Assembly (NCBI GenBank): GCA_009782775.1
Contig: WRIL01000001.1
Span: 1-64,000, forward strand
Direction of reading: 5' to 3'
From: Desulfovibrionaceae bacterium
GTDB taxonomy: Bacteria; Desulfobacterota; Desulfovibrionia; Desulfovibrionales; Desulfovibrionaceae
Length of the DNA: 64,000 nt
Shown: positions 45,327 through 53,434 of the stretch, piece by piece
Numbering within the stretch: position 1 is the stretch's first letter
Layout: each line of letters opens with the position of its first letter
Translations under genes and position numbers: made by a program
The notes under the pieces: model-generated
What the model saw: only the letters and a program-made list of their open reading frames with translations
Databases searched by the model: none
What the model was told of the DNA's origin: nothing

Positions 45327-47582
45327 TTATACTTTATAGACCTTGGTCGCGCAAATCTTGTATTCCGGTTCCCTGGAAACAGGATCCGCGGCATCGTGGA
45401 AGAGTTTGTTCACCAGGAGCTTGGGATCAAAGAAGGGAGTGAACACCAGGCCCGGCATACAGGTGTCGGTGACCCGGGCGGGGAAGGCCATTTTGTCGCG
45501 CCGGGTTTCCAGCATCACCATGTCGCCGTTGGCGATTTTCAACTTATTCGCGTCCTCGGGGTTTACCTCCACATAGGCGCCGGGATAGGCCTTTTGCAGC
45601 TCGGGCACGGTGCCGGTCATGGTGGCGGTATGCCAATGGTCAATGACGCGGCCGGTGGTCAGCACAAAGGGATAATCGGCGTCCGCCGGTTCAAAGGGCC
45701 CCACGTAGGGCCGCAGGAAGATGGTGGCCTTGGCGTTGGGTTTGCCGTAAAAGAAGATCGGGTCCGGGTGATTATCGGGCACCAGCGGATCATACCCTTT
45801 CACGTAGCGCCGATTGGTGCCGGGATGGCTTTCAGTGGGGCAAGGCCACTTGAGGCCGGATTCTTTCTTCAGGCGCGCCCTGGTCATGCCGGCGAAGTTA
45901 TAAACCGACTTGGCGCTCATCAGCCGCCATTCCTCCCAGACATCGGCGGCATTGGCAAAGGGGATGAGCTTGGGATCCACGCCCACGCGCTTGCCGAATT
46001 CCATGAGGATGTCCAGGGCCGGACGCGCTTCGCCGCTGGGCTTGATGGCCTGCTCGATCAGCGCGTAGCGCCGCTCGGTGCAGCCGTAAACGCCTTCGGT
46101 CTCGCACCAGAAGGCGGCGGGGAAGACCACGTCGGCATACTTCACGGTCTCGGCGCTCTTGAAGCATTCGGTCATGGCCACAAAGGCGGTCTGCAGGCCC
46201 TTGGTCATCTTGTTGAGATTGGGCAGGGTATGGGCCGGGTTGGTGCAGTGAATGAACACGGCCTTCACGTCGCCCGAGGCCATACCCTCATAGAGGGCTA
46301 TGGTGTGGCGGCCGTTCGCCGGGGCGATGGTGCCGGGAGGCAGCTTCCAGAGCTCCTCAATTTCCTTGCGGTGACCCTCGTTTTCCACCAAGCGCCCGCC
46401 GGGCAGCAGATGGGCCAGGGCGCCCACGTCGCGCACGCCGCCGCAGGCATTGGGCTGGCCGGTCAGCGACAGGGGAGTGGATCCGGGCTTGCAGATAAGC
46501 CCGGTCAGCAGATGCAAGTTATGGATCAAGTTATTGGCGAACACCCCCTGGACGCGCTGGTTGATGCCCATGCACCAGAGCGAAATGGTGGGCGCGGATT
46601 CCACGAACATCTTGGCGGCCTTCACGACCGTGGCTGCGGACACGCCGGTGATGGCCTCCACTTTTTCCGGGGTATAGTCCTCCAGGAACTTCTTGTAGTC
46701 CTCGAAGGTGACCGCATCGGCGCCTTTCATAAAATTACAGTATTTTCCGTGAAAACGGGCGTCGTCCATCTCATCCCTGACGATGACATGAGCCATGCCG
46801 TTCATCAGGGCGAGGTCGGTGCCGGGCTTGAAGCTGATATGCAGGTCGGCGATGCGCGAGGTGTTGGTGCGGCGCGGATCGGCCACGATCACCTTGACGT
46901 TGGGGGAGCTTTCCTTGCGTTTGGCGATGCGCTGGAAGAGCACCGGATGGGCTTCGGAGGTATTGGAGCCGATGATGAAGAAACAGGTGGCCGCGTCAAT
47001 GTCGTCATACGTGCCCATGGGCTCGTCCTTGCCGAAAGTGCTGATGTACCCGGCCACGGCCGAGGCCATGCACAGACGGGGGTTGCCGTCAACGTTATTG
47101 GACTTGAAGCCGCCTTTCCACATCTTGTTGGCCACATATGATTCTTCGGTCAGAGCCTGGCCGGATCCGTAATAGGCGATGGCCTTCGGGCCGTTTTCCG
47201 CCAAGACTTTCTTAAAACGATCGGCCGCAAAGTTCAGGGCTTCGTCCCAGCTTACCTCGGTCAATTTGTCGCCCTTGCCGCCCTTGCGGATCATCGGTTT
47301 CAGCAAGCGATCTTCGGCGTAGATGACCGGAATGAGCATGGCTCCTTTAAGACAGAGCAGCCCCTGGTTGTGGTTGTTGGGATCGCCCTTGATGGCCACG
47401 GCCTTGTCGCCTTTAACGCCTACCAGGACACCACAGCCGGTGCCGCAATAGCGGCATACGCCCTTGACCCATTTGTCCGCCTCGTCGCTCTGCTGCCCGG
47501 CCATGGCCGGACCGGCCAGAACACTCACGGCGATGCCCGCGGCGGTCACTTTCAAAAACTCACGTCTGGACAAGCTCATCAT
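45327..47582 (-). CDS. napA: Periplasmic nitrate reductase, molybdoprotein NapA
   Basis: The 751-residue protein reduces nitrate to nitrite in the periplasm. It starts with a Tat signal (SLSRREFLKVTAAGIAVSVL, ending near AMA). The [4Fe-4S] cysteines are C43, C46, C50 and C78 (CRYCGTGC...LLCLKG). The molybdenum-ligand Cys is C171 in NPRLCMASAVAGY. The C-terminal domain has TGRVIDHWHTATMTGTVPEL for the pterin. The length matches the monomeric D. desulfuricans enzyme, and there is no napB. The listed start is the third codon of the open frame: AAGGAG lies too close to the first ATG. A hairpin precedes the gene. Confidence 0.95.
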   Translation of the reverse strand: MMSLSRREFLKVTAAGIAVSVLAGPAMAGQQSDEADKWVKGVCRYCGTGCGVLVGVKGDKAVAIKGDPNNHNQGLLCLKGAMLIPVIYAEDRLLKPMIRKGGKGDKLTEVSWDEALNFAADRFKKVLAENGPKAIAYYGSGQALTEESYVANKMWKGGFKSNNVDGNPRLCMASAVAGYISTFGKDEPMGTYDDIDAATCFFIIGSNTSEAHPVLFQRIAKRKESSPNVKVIVADPRRTNTSRIADLHISFKPGTDLALMNGMAHVIVRDEMDDARFHGKYCNFMKGADAVTFEDYKKFLEDYTPEKVEAITGVSAATVVKAAKMFVESAPTISLWCMGINQRVQGVFANNLIHNLHLLTGLICKPGSTPLSLTGQPNACGGVRDVGALAHLLPGGRLVENEGHRKEIEELWKLPPGTIAPANGRHTIALYEGMASGDVKAVFIHCTNPAHTLPNLNKMTKGLQTAFVAMTECFKSAETVKYADVVFPAAFWCETEGVYGCTERRYALIEQAIKPSGEARPALDILMEFGKRVGVDPKLIPFANAADVWEEWRLMSAKSVYNFAGMTRARLKKESGLKWPCPTESHPGTNRRYVKGYDPLVPDNHPDPIFFYGKPNAKATIFLRPYVGPFEPADADYPFVLTTGRVIDHWHTATMTGTVPELQKAYPGAYVEVNPEDANKLKIANGDMVMLETRRDKMAFPARVTDTCMPGLVFTPFFDPKLLVNKLFHDAADPVSREPEYKICATKVYKV

Positions 47583-47601
47583 AGACATACTCCTTGGTTG
47601 C

Positions 47602-47627
47602 GGGTCGCTTCATGAGGAAGGCGACCC
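47602..47627 (-). other. Hairpin between napM and napA
   Basis: GGGTCGC-TTC (47602-47611) pairs with GAA-GGCGACCC (47617-47627), leaving one bulged C, in the 50-base gap before napA. With the hairpins after napA it brackets the napA message on both sides. Confidence 0.5.
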
Positions 47628-47640
47628 AGGGGTTCAAGAT

Positions 47641-48090
47641 TCATTCAGTTTTTCCGGAAGCGCTTATCGGTTCGTACGCGGCGCGGTGCATGGGGTTCTG
47701 ATGCCTGGGGTGGCAAGTATCGCAATTCATCAGTTCCCCGAATTTGGCCACCATGCGGTTCATGGCCGGCTCGTGGCAACGGGCGCAAATCACCTTCTCA
47801 GAGGGCTTGACGGCAAAGGGAATGGATCCCTTGCCGTCAGGCTGCCCATGGCAGACCACGCATTTCACCAGCAGGGCTCCATGTTTGGAATCCTTCCAGT
47901 CCTGGGCCAGAACCGGCGTGGCCTTGGAATGGCAGGTAAAACAATCGGAAAATTCTTCAGGCGCGTTCAGGTGCTTGGCCGCCTCACAACGCACCTTGGG
48001 GAAAGCCATCTCAATGTAAATAAAGAATCCAGCCACGGCGGCAACTGCCAGGAGGCCTCCGATAAGCAACGGTTTTTTGAGCGCAACCAT
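47641..48090 (-). CDS. napM: Tetrahaem cytochrome c NapM
   Basis: The 149-residue protein has an N-terminal membrane anchor or signal (LLIGGLLAVAAVAGFFIYI) and four CxxCH sites: CFTCH, CVVCH, CARCH and CDTCH. NapM is a small multihaem cytochrome found in the nap clusters of Desulfovibrio, thought to carry electrons from NapC towards NapA where NapB is missing. The ATG overlaps the napC stop by one base (TGATG). A late HPRHQNPMHRAAYEP provides extra histidines for haem ligation. Confidence 0.88.
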   Translation of the reverse strand: MVALKKPLLIGGLLAVAAVAGFFIYIEMAFPKVRCEAAKHLNAPEEFSDCFTCHSKATPVLAQDWKDSKHGALLVKCVVCHGQPDGKGSIPFAVKPSEKVICARCHEPAMNRMVAKFGELMNCDTCHPRHQNPMHRAAYEPISASGKTE

Positions 48091-48674
48091 CAGCGCGTCA
48101 CCTCCTCCTGCTGAAACCGGGATGCGAAGGCGGCGTTGACAACGAGCCGCCGGTCAAATTCCGGCAAATGCGCGAGATTGATGTGGCAACCGGCGCAGTT
48201 GCGCTTGGTGTTGCCGTTTTTACCAAGGTACGCCTCATGGGACAACCGGCCGTACTCGGAAACAGGCGCATCCCCCTTGGCGTTCTTAAAGAGATCCTCA
48301 TGACAGGCAAGGCAGTTGCCGTCATCCACAAAACGGCGGGCAACCGCCTGCGCATGCGGACGGTTGATGCGATCCGGCTTTAACCATAAATGCACGGCCA
48401 GATCCTTGATCCCCGAATACATTTTCACCGAGAGAAAACGCGGGCCTATGCCCTGCGGAATATGGCACTGACTGCAGGCAATCTCTTTCCCGTTCTTGTC
48501 TTTGGCATGGGAAGAAAAACGCAGTTCCTGCGGATATGGTCCCATTTCATGGCAGGATACGCAAAAATCCGTGGACGAAGTCGCATGCAGGGCATAACCG
48601 CTGATGCCGCAAAACATGACCAGGGCGCCCAGAATAACGGCTATAACACGAGGTTGACGGAGTTTTTCAATCAT
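48090..48674 (-). CDS. napC: Membrane-anchored tetrahaem quinol dehydrogenase NapC
   Basis: The 194-residue NapC/NirT-family protein has one N-terminal membrane helix (RVIAVILGALVMFCGISGYA) and four haem sites: CVSCH, CSQCH, CLACH and CAGCH. It takes electrons from menaquinol in the membrane and passes them to the periplasmic nitrate reductase through NapM. The listed start is the ATG at 48674, giving the usual short cytoplasmic lead; an ATG at 48716 would add 14 residues. It opens the nap cluster 160 bases after nrfA, past two strong hairpins. Confidence 0.9.
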   Translation of the reverse strand: MIEKLRQPRVIAVILGALVMFCGISGYALHATSSTDFCVSCHEMGPYPQELRFSSHAKDKNGKEIACSQCHIPQGIGPRFLSVKMYSGIKDLAVHLWLKPDRINRPHAQAVARRFVDDGNCLACHEDLFKNAKGDAPVSEYGRLSHEAYLGKNGNTKRNCAGCHINLAHLPEFDRRLVVNAAFASRFQQEEVTR

Positions 48675-48747
48675 TATGTTCCATCGATATTCGTTGAAAA
48701 AATGTGCGGCCTTCAATCAATAATCGCGGGCGATTTTGACAGAGGCC

Positions 48748-48821
48748 GCCGCGGGCCTGCTCTACCGGCCCGCGGCTATTCAAGCGCATGTCCGGCCCCG
48801 GGGTTATCCCGGGGCCGGACA
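48748..48821 (-). terminator. Two strong hairpins between nrfA and napC
   Basis: The first hairpin met by transcription pairs the arms TGTCCGGCCCCGGG (48789-48802) and CCCGGGGCCGGACA (48808-48821), 14 bp. The second pairs 48748-48757 with 48767-48776, 10 bp. Both lie just after the nrfA stop codon. No T-tract follows, so they may stabilise nrfA mRNA and only partly stop transcription into nap. Confidence 0.6.
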
Positions 48822-48833
48822 GATTACACGGTT

Positions 48834-50453
48834 CTAACGAAGCTTCTTCTGCAGATGCCACATCCGCTCAGCCTTGGGCTGCTTCGCCACGTATGTGGTC
48901 CAGACATGCTTGTCCATTTCGGCTTGATCCATCTGCATGGCGCGGCTCCATTCCATGATGGGCGGCACGATCTTCTTTATGTCGCCTTCGAGGTCAGGGG
49001 CGATGCCGTAAGAGGTGGCCTGCATGGCGTAGTTAATTGCCATCTGGCTGTACTCCAGCGACTTCTGGGCCGTATCCAGGGCCTTGGCCGGGTTATGGAA
49101 GCCCACGCTGTTTTCCGCGGACAGGAAGTCCCAATAGAACTGGCCCTTGCGGTTCATTTCCCTGGCCTGGATCAGCAGTTGATCATAGTTCGGATGCCTG
49201 TAGCCGGTCCATGCGGCGGCCTGGCGTATGGCCTCGTGGGCCTTGACCGACATATCCTGGGCGGCGAGCAGATTTCCAAAGGACTTCTTCTGGGTGTACT
49301 CCACCCGTCCCTTCAGATACTCGGCCGTCTTGTCGCTGTGGCATTGACGGCAGGCATTGTCGATCATCTGGGGAGTCTTCAGGGGAGAGGTCCACTGGTG
49401 GCTGGAGATCTTCTTCTTGCCGTCCGCACGCTGGTAGGGCATGTGGCAGTCAGCGCAGCTCACCCCGGCGGCGCCGTGGGGACCGTCGTACCAGGTCTCG
49501 TATTCCGGATGCTGGACCTTAATCATCGGAGTCTTGGAAACCGGATGCACCCAGTCAAAGAATTTGCCTTCAAAACCCTTGACGTGAGCGCTGGTATCTT
49601 TATTGCCGATACTGGTGGAACTGTAATACTCATACATCTGGTCCGGGTCCATGCCGTTATCCCAGGGGAACACCGGCTTGCGGTTGATGCCGCGGCTGCC
49701 TTCCTGGAAGTAGTATTCCACATGGCACTGGGCGCAGACCAGGGAACGCATCTCGTTGCGGCTCATCTGGCGCCAGTCTTTGCCCTGGCGCTTCAAGGCC
49801 TCGTCCAGGGGGAAGCTGGAGATAATCAGATCCATGGTCTCCGGATTATGGCAGTTGGCGCAACCGATGGTATGATCATCCATATCGACTGTGGCGTTGC
49901 TTTTGAACTTACCCTCGCCCTCATCGATCATGACATTGCTTCTGAAGGTGTTGAAGTTCATGGACCAGAACTTGTCATCGCCGAACTTCGCCACCCATTC
50001 AGGAATTGTGGTGGTCTTGCAGTTCCAGCAGGTATTGGGCAGACCGGCAGCCTCACCATACTGGTTGATGCGGTCGATCTCCAGGATATCGTGAATGGCG
50101 TAAGTATGCCCGCGCGCCTCGTTATACTCCCAGCTGAAGGGATAGCCCAGCCAGAGGTTCTTGAGGTAGGGCTGGACATTTTTGAAGCCCTTGGGCAACG
50201 GGTTGACGTTATCGTGTTTGCGGAAAGGAACCGAACCCTTGAACTCGGTCATTAGCTCGCTTTCATTGTTACGCTTGTAACTGGCGTATTCCTGGGGGAA
50301 CACCTTGCCGAAAGCGGAATTGCGCGTCTCGGTCTTGCTAAGCCCGGTCTTGTACACCGGGGCGAGCGGCTTCTCGGCCTTGGAACAGGCGCCCAGGAAC
50401 AGCGCGGTCCCAAACACGGCCAGAACGGCCAAACAGAATATTTTTTTAGACAT
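48834..50453 (-). CDS. nrfA: Pentahaem cytochrome c nitrite reductase NrfA
   Basis: The 539-residue enzyme reduces nitrite to ammonium with six electrons. The active-site haem motif is CWNCK (142-146), with lysine as haem ligand. Four ordinary haem sites follow: CANCH, CAQCH, CADCH and CRQCH. A lipoprotein-type signal (FGTALFLGAC, Cys 23) should anchor or export it. The catalytic QHPEYETW segment and the C-terminal helical dimer region (NPAKALDTAQKSLEYSQMAI) are present. It overlaps nrfH by 8 bases. NrfA of D. desulfuricans and D. vulgaris forms a membrane complex with NrfH. Confidence 0.97.
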   Translation of the reverse strand: MSKKIFCLAVLAVFGTALFLGACSKAEKPLAPVYKTGLSKTETRNSAFGKVFPQEYASYKRNNESELMTEFKGSVPFRKHDNVNPLPKGFKNVQPYLKNLWLGYPFSWEYNEARGHTYAIHDILEIDRINQYGEAAGLPNTCWNCKTTTIPEWVAKFGDDKFWSMNFNTFRSNVMIDEGEGKFKSNATVDMDDHTIGCANCHNPETMDLIISSFPLDEALKRQGKDWRQMSRNEMRSLVCAQCHVEYYFQEGSRGINRKPVFPWDNGMDPDQMYEYYSSTSIGNKDTSAHVKGFEGKFFDWVHPVSKTPMIKVQHPEYETWYDGPHGAAGVSCADCHMPYQRADGKKKISSHQWTSPLKTPQMIDNACRQCHSDKTAEYLKGRVEYTQKKSFGNLLAAQDMSVKAHEAIRQAAAWTGYRHPNYDQLLIQAREMNRKGQFYWDFLSAENSVGFHNPAKALDTAQKSLEYSQMAINYAMQATSYGIAPDLEGDIKKIVPPIMEWSRAMQMDQAEMDKHVWTTYVAKQPKAERMWHLQKKLR

Positions 50454-50922
50454 CAGCAGCCTTCCTCCTGTCTATGGGCATTTTGTTCAGATGAGGCACA
50501 GCCCGGTGGCACTCAACACAGTACGGCTTCACCGTCATGTTCACCTGGCGCACCGTCTCGTAGTGGCAGCGCACGCAGTTGGCCTGGATCACATCCTTCA
50601 TGCCCTTGCCGGCCCGGATGTCGCTCGGCACGTCCATAAAGGTGTTCACCACCACGTCCTGAAGGCCGGATTTGGTCTTATAGGCCAACTGCCCGACCAC
50701 CCCGTCCTTGGGGGTATGGCATTCATTGCAGGCCTGCCCGGCATGAGCGCTCAGCTGGTGGGTCCAAGTCTGTTCGGACATCACATGGCAACTGGCGCAA
50801 AACGCGACTTCATCCGTAGCGCTCATGGTCAGGTTCACAGCCCCGAAAACCACTAAGCCGGCGACAAAGGCCGCCAAAAGACAAAAATAACTTCCCTCAC
50901 ATGGACTCTTGTTTTTGGCCAT
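50446..50922 (-). CDS. nrfH: Membrane tetrahaem cytochrome NrfH, quinol oxidase subunit for NrfA
   Basis: The 158-residue NapC/NirT-family protein has one membrane helix (SYFCLLAAFVAGLVVFGAVN) and four haem sites: CASCH, CNECH, CVRCH and CVECH. It draws electrons from menaquinol and feeds NrfA. ATG 50922 is fixed by AGGAGG seven bases upstream; a longer in-frame start lacks this. A sigma-54-like promoter lies at 50977-50992, which fits control by the adjacent sigma-54 activator. Confidence 0.95.
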   Translation of the reverse strand: MAKNKSPCEGSYFCLLAAFVAGLVVFGAVNLTMSATDEVAFCASCHVMSEQTWTHQLSAHAGQACNECHTPKDGVVGQLAYKTKSGLQDVVVNTFMDVPSDIRAGKGMKDVIQANCVRCHYETVRQVNMTVKPYCVECHRAVPHLNKMPIDRRKAADV

Positions 50923-50976
50923 TCCAACCCCTCCTGAACAGTTTAATAATGTTGACGCGCTTTGTTCGGAGCGCAC

Positions 50977-50992
50977 AGCCCCGCCTCTGCCA
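50977..50992 (-). promoter_or_regulatory. Candidate sigma-54 promoter of nrfHA
   Basis: Read on the minus strand the site is TGGCAGAGGCGGGGCT: GG, ten bases, GC, as required for -24/-12 boxes, with the TGGCA half perfect and the TTGC half reduced to GGGC. Transcription would start about 40 bases before the nrfH ATG. The neighbouring regulator has the GAFTGA motif that contacts sigma-54. Confidence 0.55.
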
Positions 50993-51155
50993 ACGCGCAG
51001 GGCCGCTCGCGCCTCACGGGCAGATCGAGTCAAATTATAACTGCAAAAAACATACCGCGCAAGCCGCCCGCATAACCCCCCGGCAACTATATAAAATTAG
51101 TCATGCCTCCGACAAAAACGCCACAAAAATCCTTGCGAACAACCGAAAAATATGA

Positions 51156-51185
51156 CAGGGGTGTCATATAAATATGACACCCCTG
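51156..51185. promoter_or_regulatory. 30-bp inverted repeat between nrfH and the sensor kinase, probable regulator site
   Basis: CAGGGGTGTCATAT (51156-51169) and ATATGACACCCCTG (51172-51185) are perfect 14-base arms around AA. A further TATGACA lies at 51151-51157. It stands 18 bases before the sensor kinase start and about 190 bases upstream of the proposed nrfHA start point, a suitable distance for a sigma-54 enhancer. It could bind the activator encoded downstream and also control the kinase gene. Confidence 0.65.
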
Positions 51186-51202
51186 ATGATAAGGAAGCTG
51201 AC

Positions 51203-53434
51203 ATGAAAAACCGCGCGGCGAAGTTCAATGCGCTGCCGCTGATGCTCTCCGCCCTCTGGTGTCTGCTCCTGCTGGTGCTTTTCCAGCGTGGCATCCGGAA
51301 CGAAGAAAACCACGCCACGGAGCTGGCCCGCCTGCAGGCCCGCACCCTCTGCGCCCAGATGATGGACACCCGCGCCTGGAACGCCTCCCACGGCGGCGTT
51401 TATGTACGTGAAAGCGACTACGGCTCGGCGAATCCCTGGATCCCGGAAGGAATGCGCCGCGCCACCCTGGCCGGCGGCGAAAATCTGATCCTCGTCAATC
51501 CCGCCTACATGAGTCGCCAAATCGCGGATCGCAGCAGCACCAAAGGAGCGCGTCTGCGCATCACCAGCATCAACCCCCTCCGCCCGGAAAACCGGGCCGA
51601 TGAATGGGAAGAGGCGGCCCTGCGCAATATCGCCATGGGGGAACACGAGGTGTTCAAACTGGACGAATCCGCGGCCGGCCCGCAAAACTTCCGTTATATG
51701 GCCCCTCTGCGGGCCGAGAGCGACTGCCTGGTCTGCCATGCGGACAACCGGCTGAACGAAGTGCGCGGCGGCATCAGCGTGACCCTGGAGGCCACCCCTT
51801 TTCTTCAGATCATCGAGGAATACAATGAAACCCTGGGCTACACCTACGCGCTCATGGGGCTGGCCGGCATACTGGGCATAGGCAGCCTGTCCTTCGCCAT
51901 CAACCGCAAGCGCCTCCTGGCCGAACACAAAGAACAGATGAACAGCGCCTTTCTGGCCAACATGAGCCACGACATGCGCACCCCGCTCACCGGCATCATG
52001 GGCATGGCCGAATTGCTGCAAAAAGAAAAGGATGAAGAAAAAAAACGCCAGGCCTGCCGTTACCTGCGTTCCGCCGCCGCCACGCTACTGGACATGGTTA
52101 CGGACATAACCACGCACGCGGCCCTGGATACCGGGCGCTTGCAATGCATGCGGCAGCCTTTTGCCCTCAGAGAAAACCTGGAAAACTGCCTGGAGTTGTT
52201 CCAACCCGTATGCGCGGAAAAAGGGCTGAGCCTGGAGCTCGTTATCGCGGACGGTCTTCCTCCCGTTCTGCTTGGAGATGCCTTCCGTATGCGCCAGGCC
52301 CTCGGCAACCTGGTGGGCAACGCGGTAAAATTCACGGAACGCGGGGGCATCCGCGTGGACGCTACGGGGAAAAATACGGACAACGACGAATACCTGCTCT
52401 GCCTCAAGGTATGGGACAGCGGCTCCGGCATTGCCCCGGAGGAACAGACGCATATCTTCGAACGCTTTGCCCAGGGCCGCCAGGGGCAAACGCACTGCGT
52501 GCCGGGAACAGGCCTCGGTCTGGCCATCACCCGTGAGCTGGCCTCCTTGATGGGCGGAACCCTTAACCTGGAAAGCTCCTCCGGCGAAGGAAGCTGCTTT
52601 GTCATCGAGCTGCGCTGCGCCTTGCCCGCAGATACGCAAGAAACGCCCACCGCAAAAATTCCACAGACCGCCGCCCGGACGGGCGCTCTCCGCCCCCTGC
52701 GCATTGTCCTGGCGGAAGACAACAAGGTCAGCGCCTATTTTCTTGAGGAAGTATTGCGCCAGGCCGGACACGATGTCGCGGTAGCCTGCAACGGCTTTGA
52801 CGCCCTGGCGATCTTGCGGAGCATCCCCGTGGATCTCGCCATCCTGGATATCCGCATGCCCGGCATGAACGGCCTGGAACTTACGGAACTCATCCGCAAG
52901 GGCGGCGCGGGCGTTGATCCGGAACTGCCGATCCTCAGCATTACCGCTTCCAGAAACAAAGAAGAACAAACCAGGCTCAGGGAACTCAACGTGCGCGTCC
53001 AGGCGGAAAAACCCCTCAGCGCCGGACAGCTCCTGCAACTCGTGGAAAAAGCCTGCGTAAACAAGGACATGCGAACGGCGCAAACGGAACAGGTTTTCAA
53101 TCAGGACGCGGCCCTGGAAAAGGTGGACGGCCAACACGCGCTGCTGCGCAAACTCGCCGCCGTGCTGCTGGATGAACTGCCGCAGAAAGAGCAAGAGCTC
53201 GCGCAAGCCATGGCGCGGAACAATCCGGCTCAAGTGCATTATCTGGCCCATGCCCTGAAAAACTCCGCAGCCATGCTCCAACTTCAAGAGATCCGGACAG
53301 CCAGCGCGGCCCTGGAAAAAACCGCCCTGGCCCGAGAGGACTGCCGCGAGTCCTGGCAGGCCCTTGAACAAGCTCTGCCCGCTGCCAAACAGGCCTTGAT
53401 TTCGTATATAGACAGTTGGAAGGACTCGCTATGA
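51203..53434 (+). CDS. Hybrid sensor histidine kinase with c-type haem sensor domain (NrfS-like)
   Basis: The 743-residue protein has an N-terminal membrane helix (10-28). A periplasmic DUF3365/Tll0287-like haem domain contains CLVCH (C175, C178, H179). A second helix lies at 213-233. The kinase core has H256 in NMSHDMRTPLT and N/G boxes (NLVGNAVKFTE, WDSGSGI, GTGLGLAI), then a receiver with D549 and an HPt domain with H683. It should sense nitrite, NO or redox state at the haem and pass phosphate to the downstream regulator. D. vulgaris has a comparable NrfS-NrfR pair beside nrfHA (from memory). ATG 51203 follows AAGGAA. Confidence 0.85.
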   Translation: MKNRAAKFNALPLMLSALWCLLLLVLFQRGIRNEENHATELARLQARTLCAQMMDTRAWNASHGGVYVRESDYGSANPWIPEGMRRATLAGGENLILVNPAYMSRQIADRSSTKGARLRITSINPLRPENRADEWEEAALRNIAMGEHEVFKLDESAAGPQNFRYMAPLRAESDCLVCHADNRLNEVRGGISVTLEATPFLQIIEEYNETLGYTYALMGLAGILGIGSLSFAINRKRLLAEHKEQMNSAFLANMSHDMRTPLTGIMGMAELLQKEKDEEKKRQACRYLRSAAATLLDMVTDITTHAALDTGRLQCMRQPFALRENLENCLELFQPVCAEKGLSLELVIADGLPPVLLGDAFRMRQALGNLVGNAVKFTERGGIRVDATGKNTDNDEYLLCLKVWDSGSGIAPEEQTHIFERFAQGRQGQTHCVPGTGLGLAITRELASLMGGTLNLESSSGEGSCFVIELRCALPADTQETPTAKIPQTAARTGALRPLRIVLAEDNKVSAYFLEEVLRQAGHDVAVACNGFDALAILRSIPVDLAILDIRMPGMNGLELTELIRKGGAGVDPELPILSITASRNKEEQTRLRELNVRVQAEKPLSAGQLLQLVEKACVNKDMRTAQTEQVFNQDAALEKVDGQHALLRKLAAVLLDELPQKEQELAQAMARNNPAQVHYLAHALKNSAAMLQLQEIRTASAALEKTALAREDCRESWQALEQALPAAKQALISYIDSWKDSL

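Noticed and set aside
48675-48790. FNR/HcpR-type site before napC
   Set aside because: No TTGAT-N4-ATCAA or TTGTGA-type dyad could be found in this stretch.
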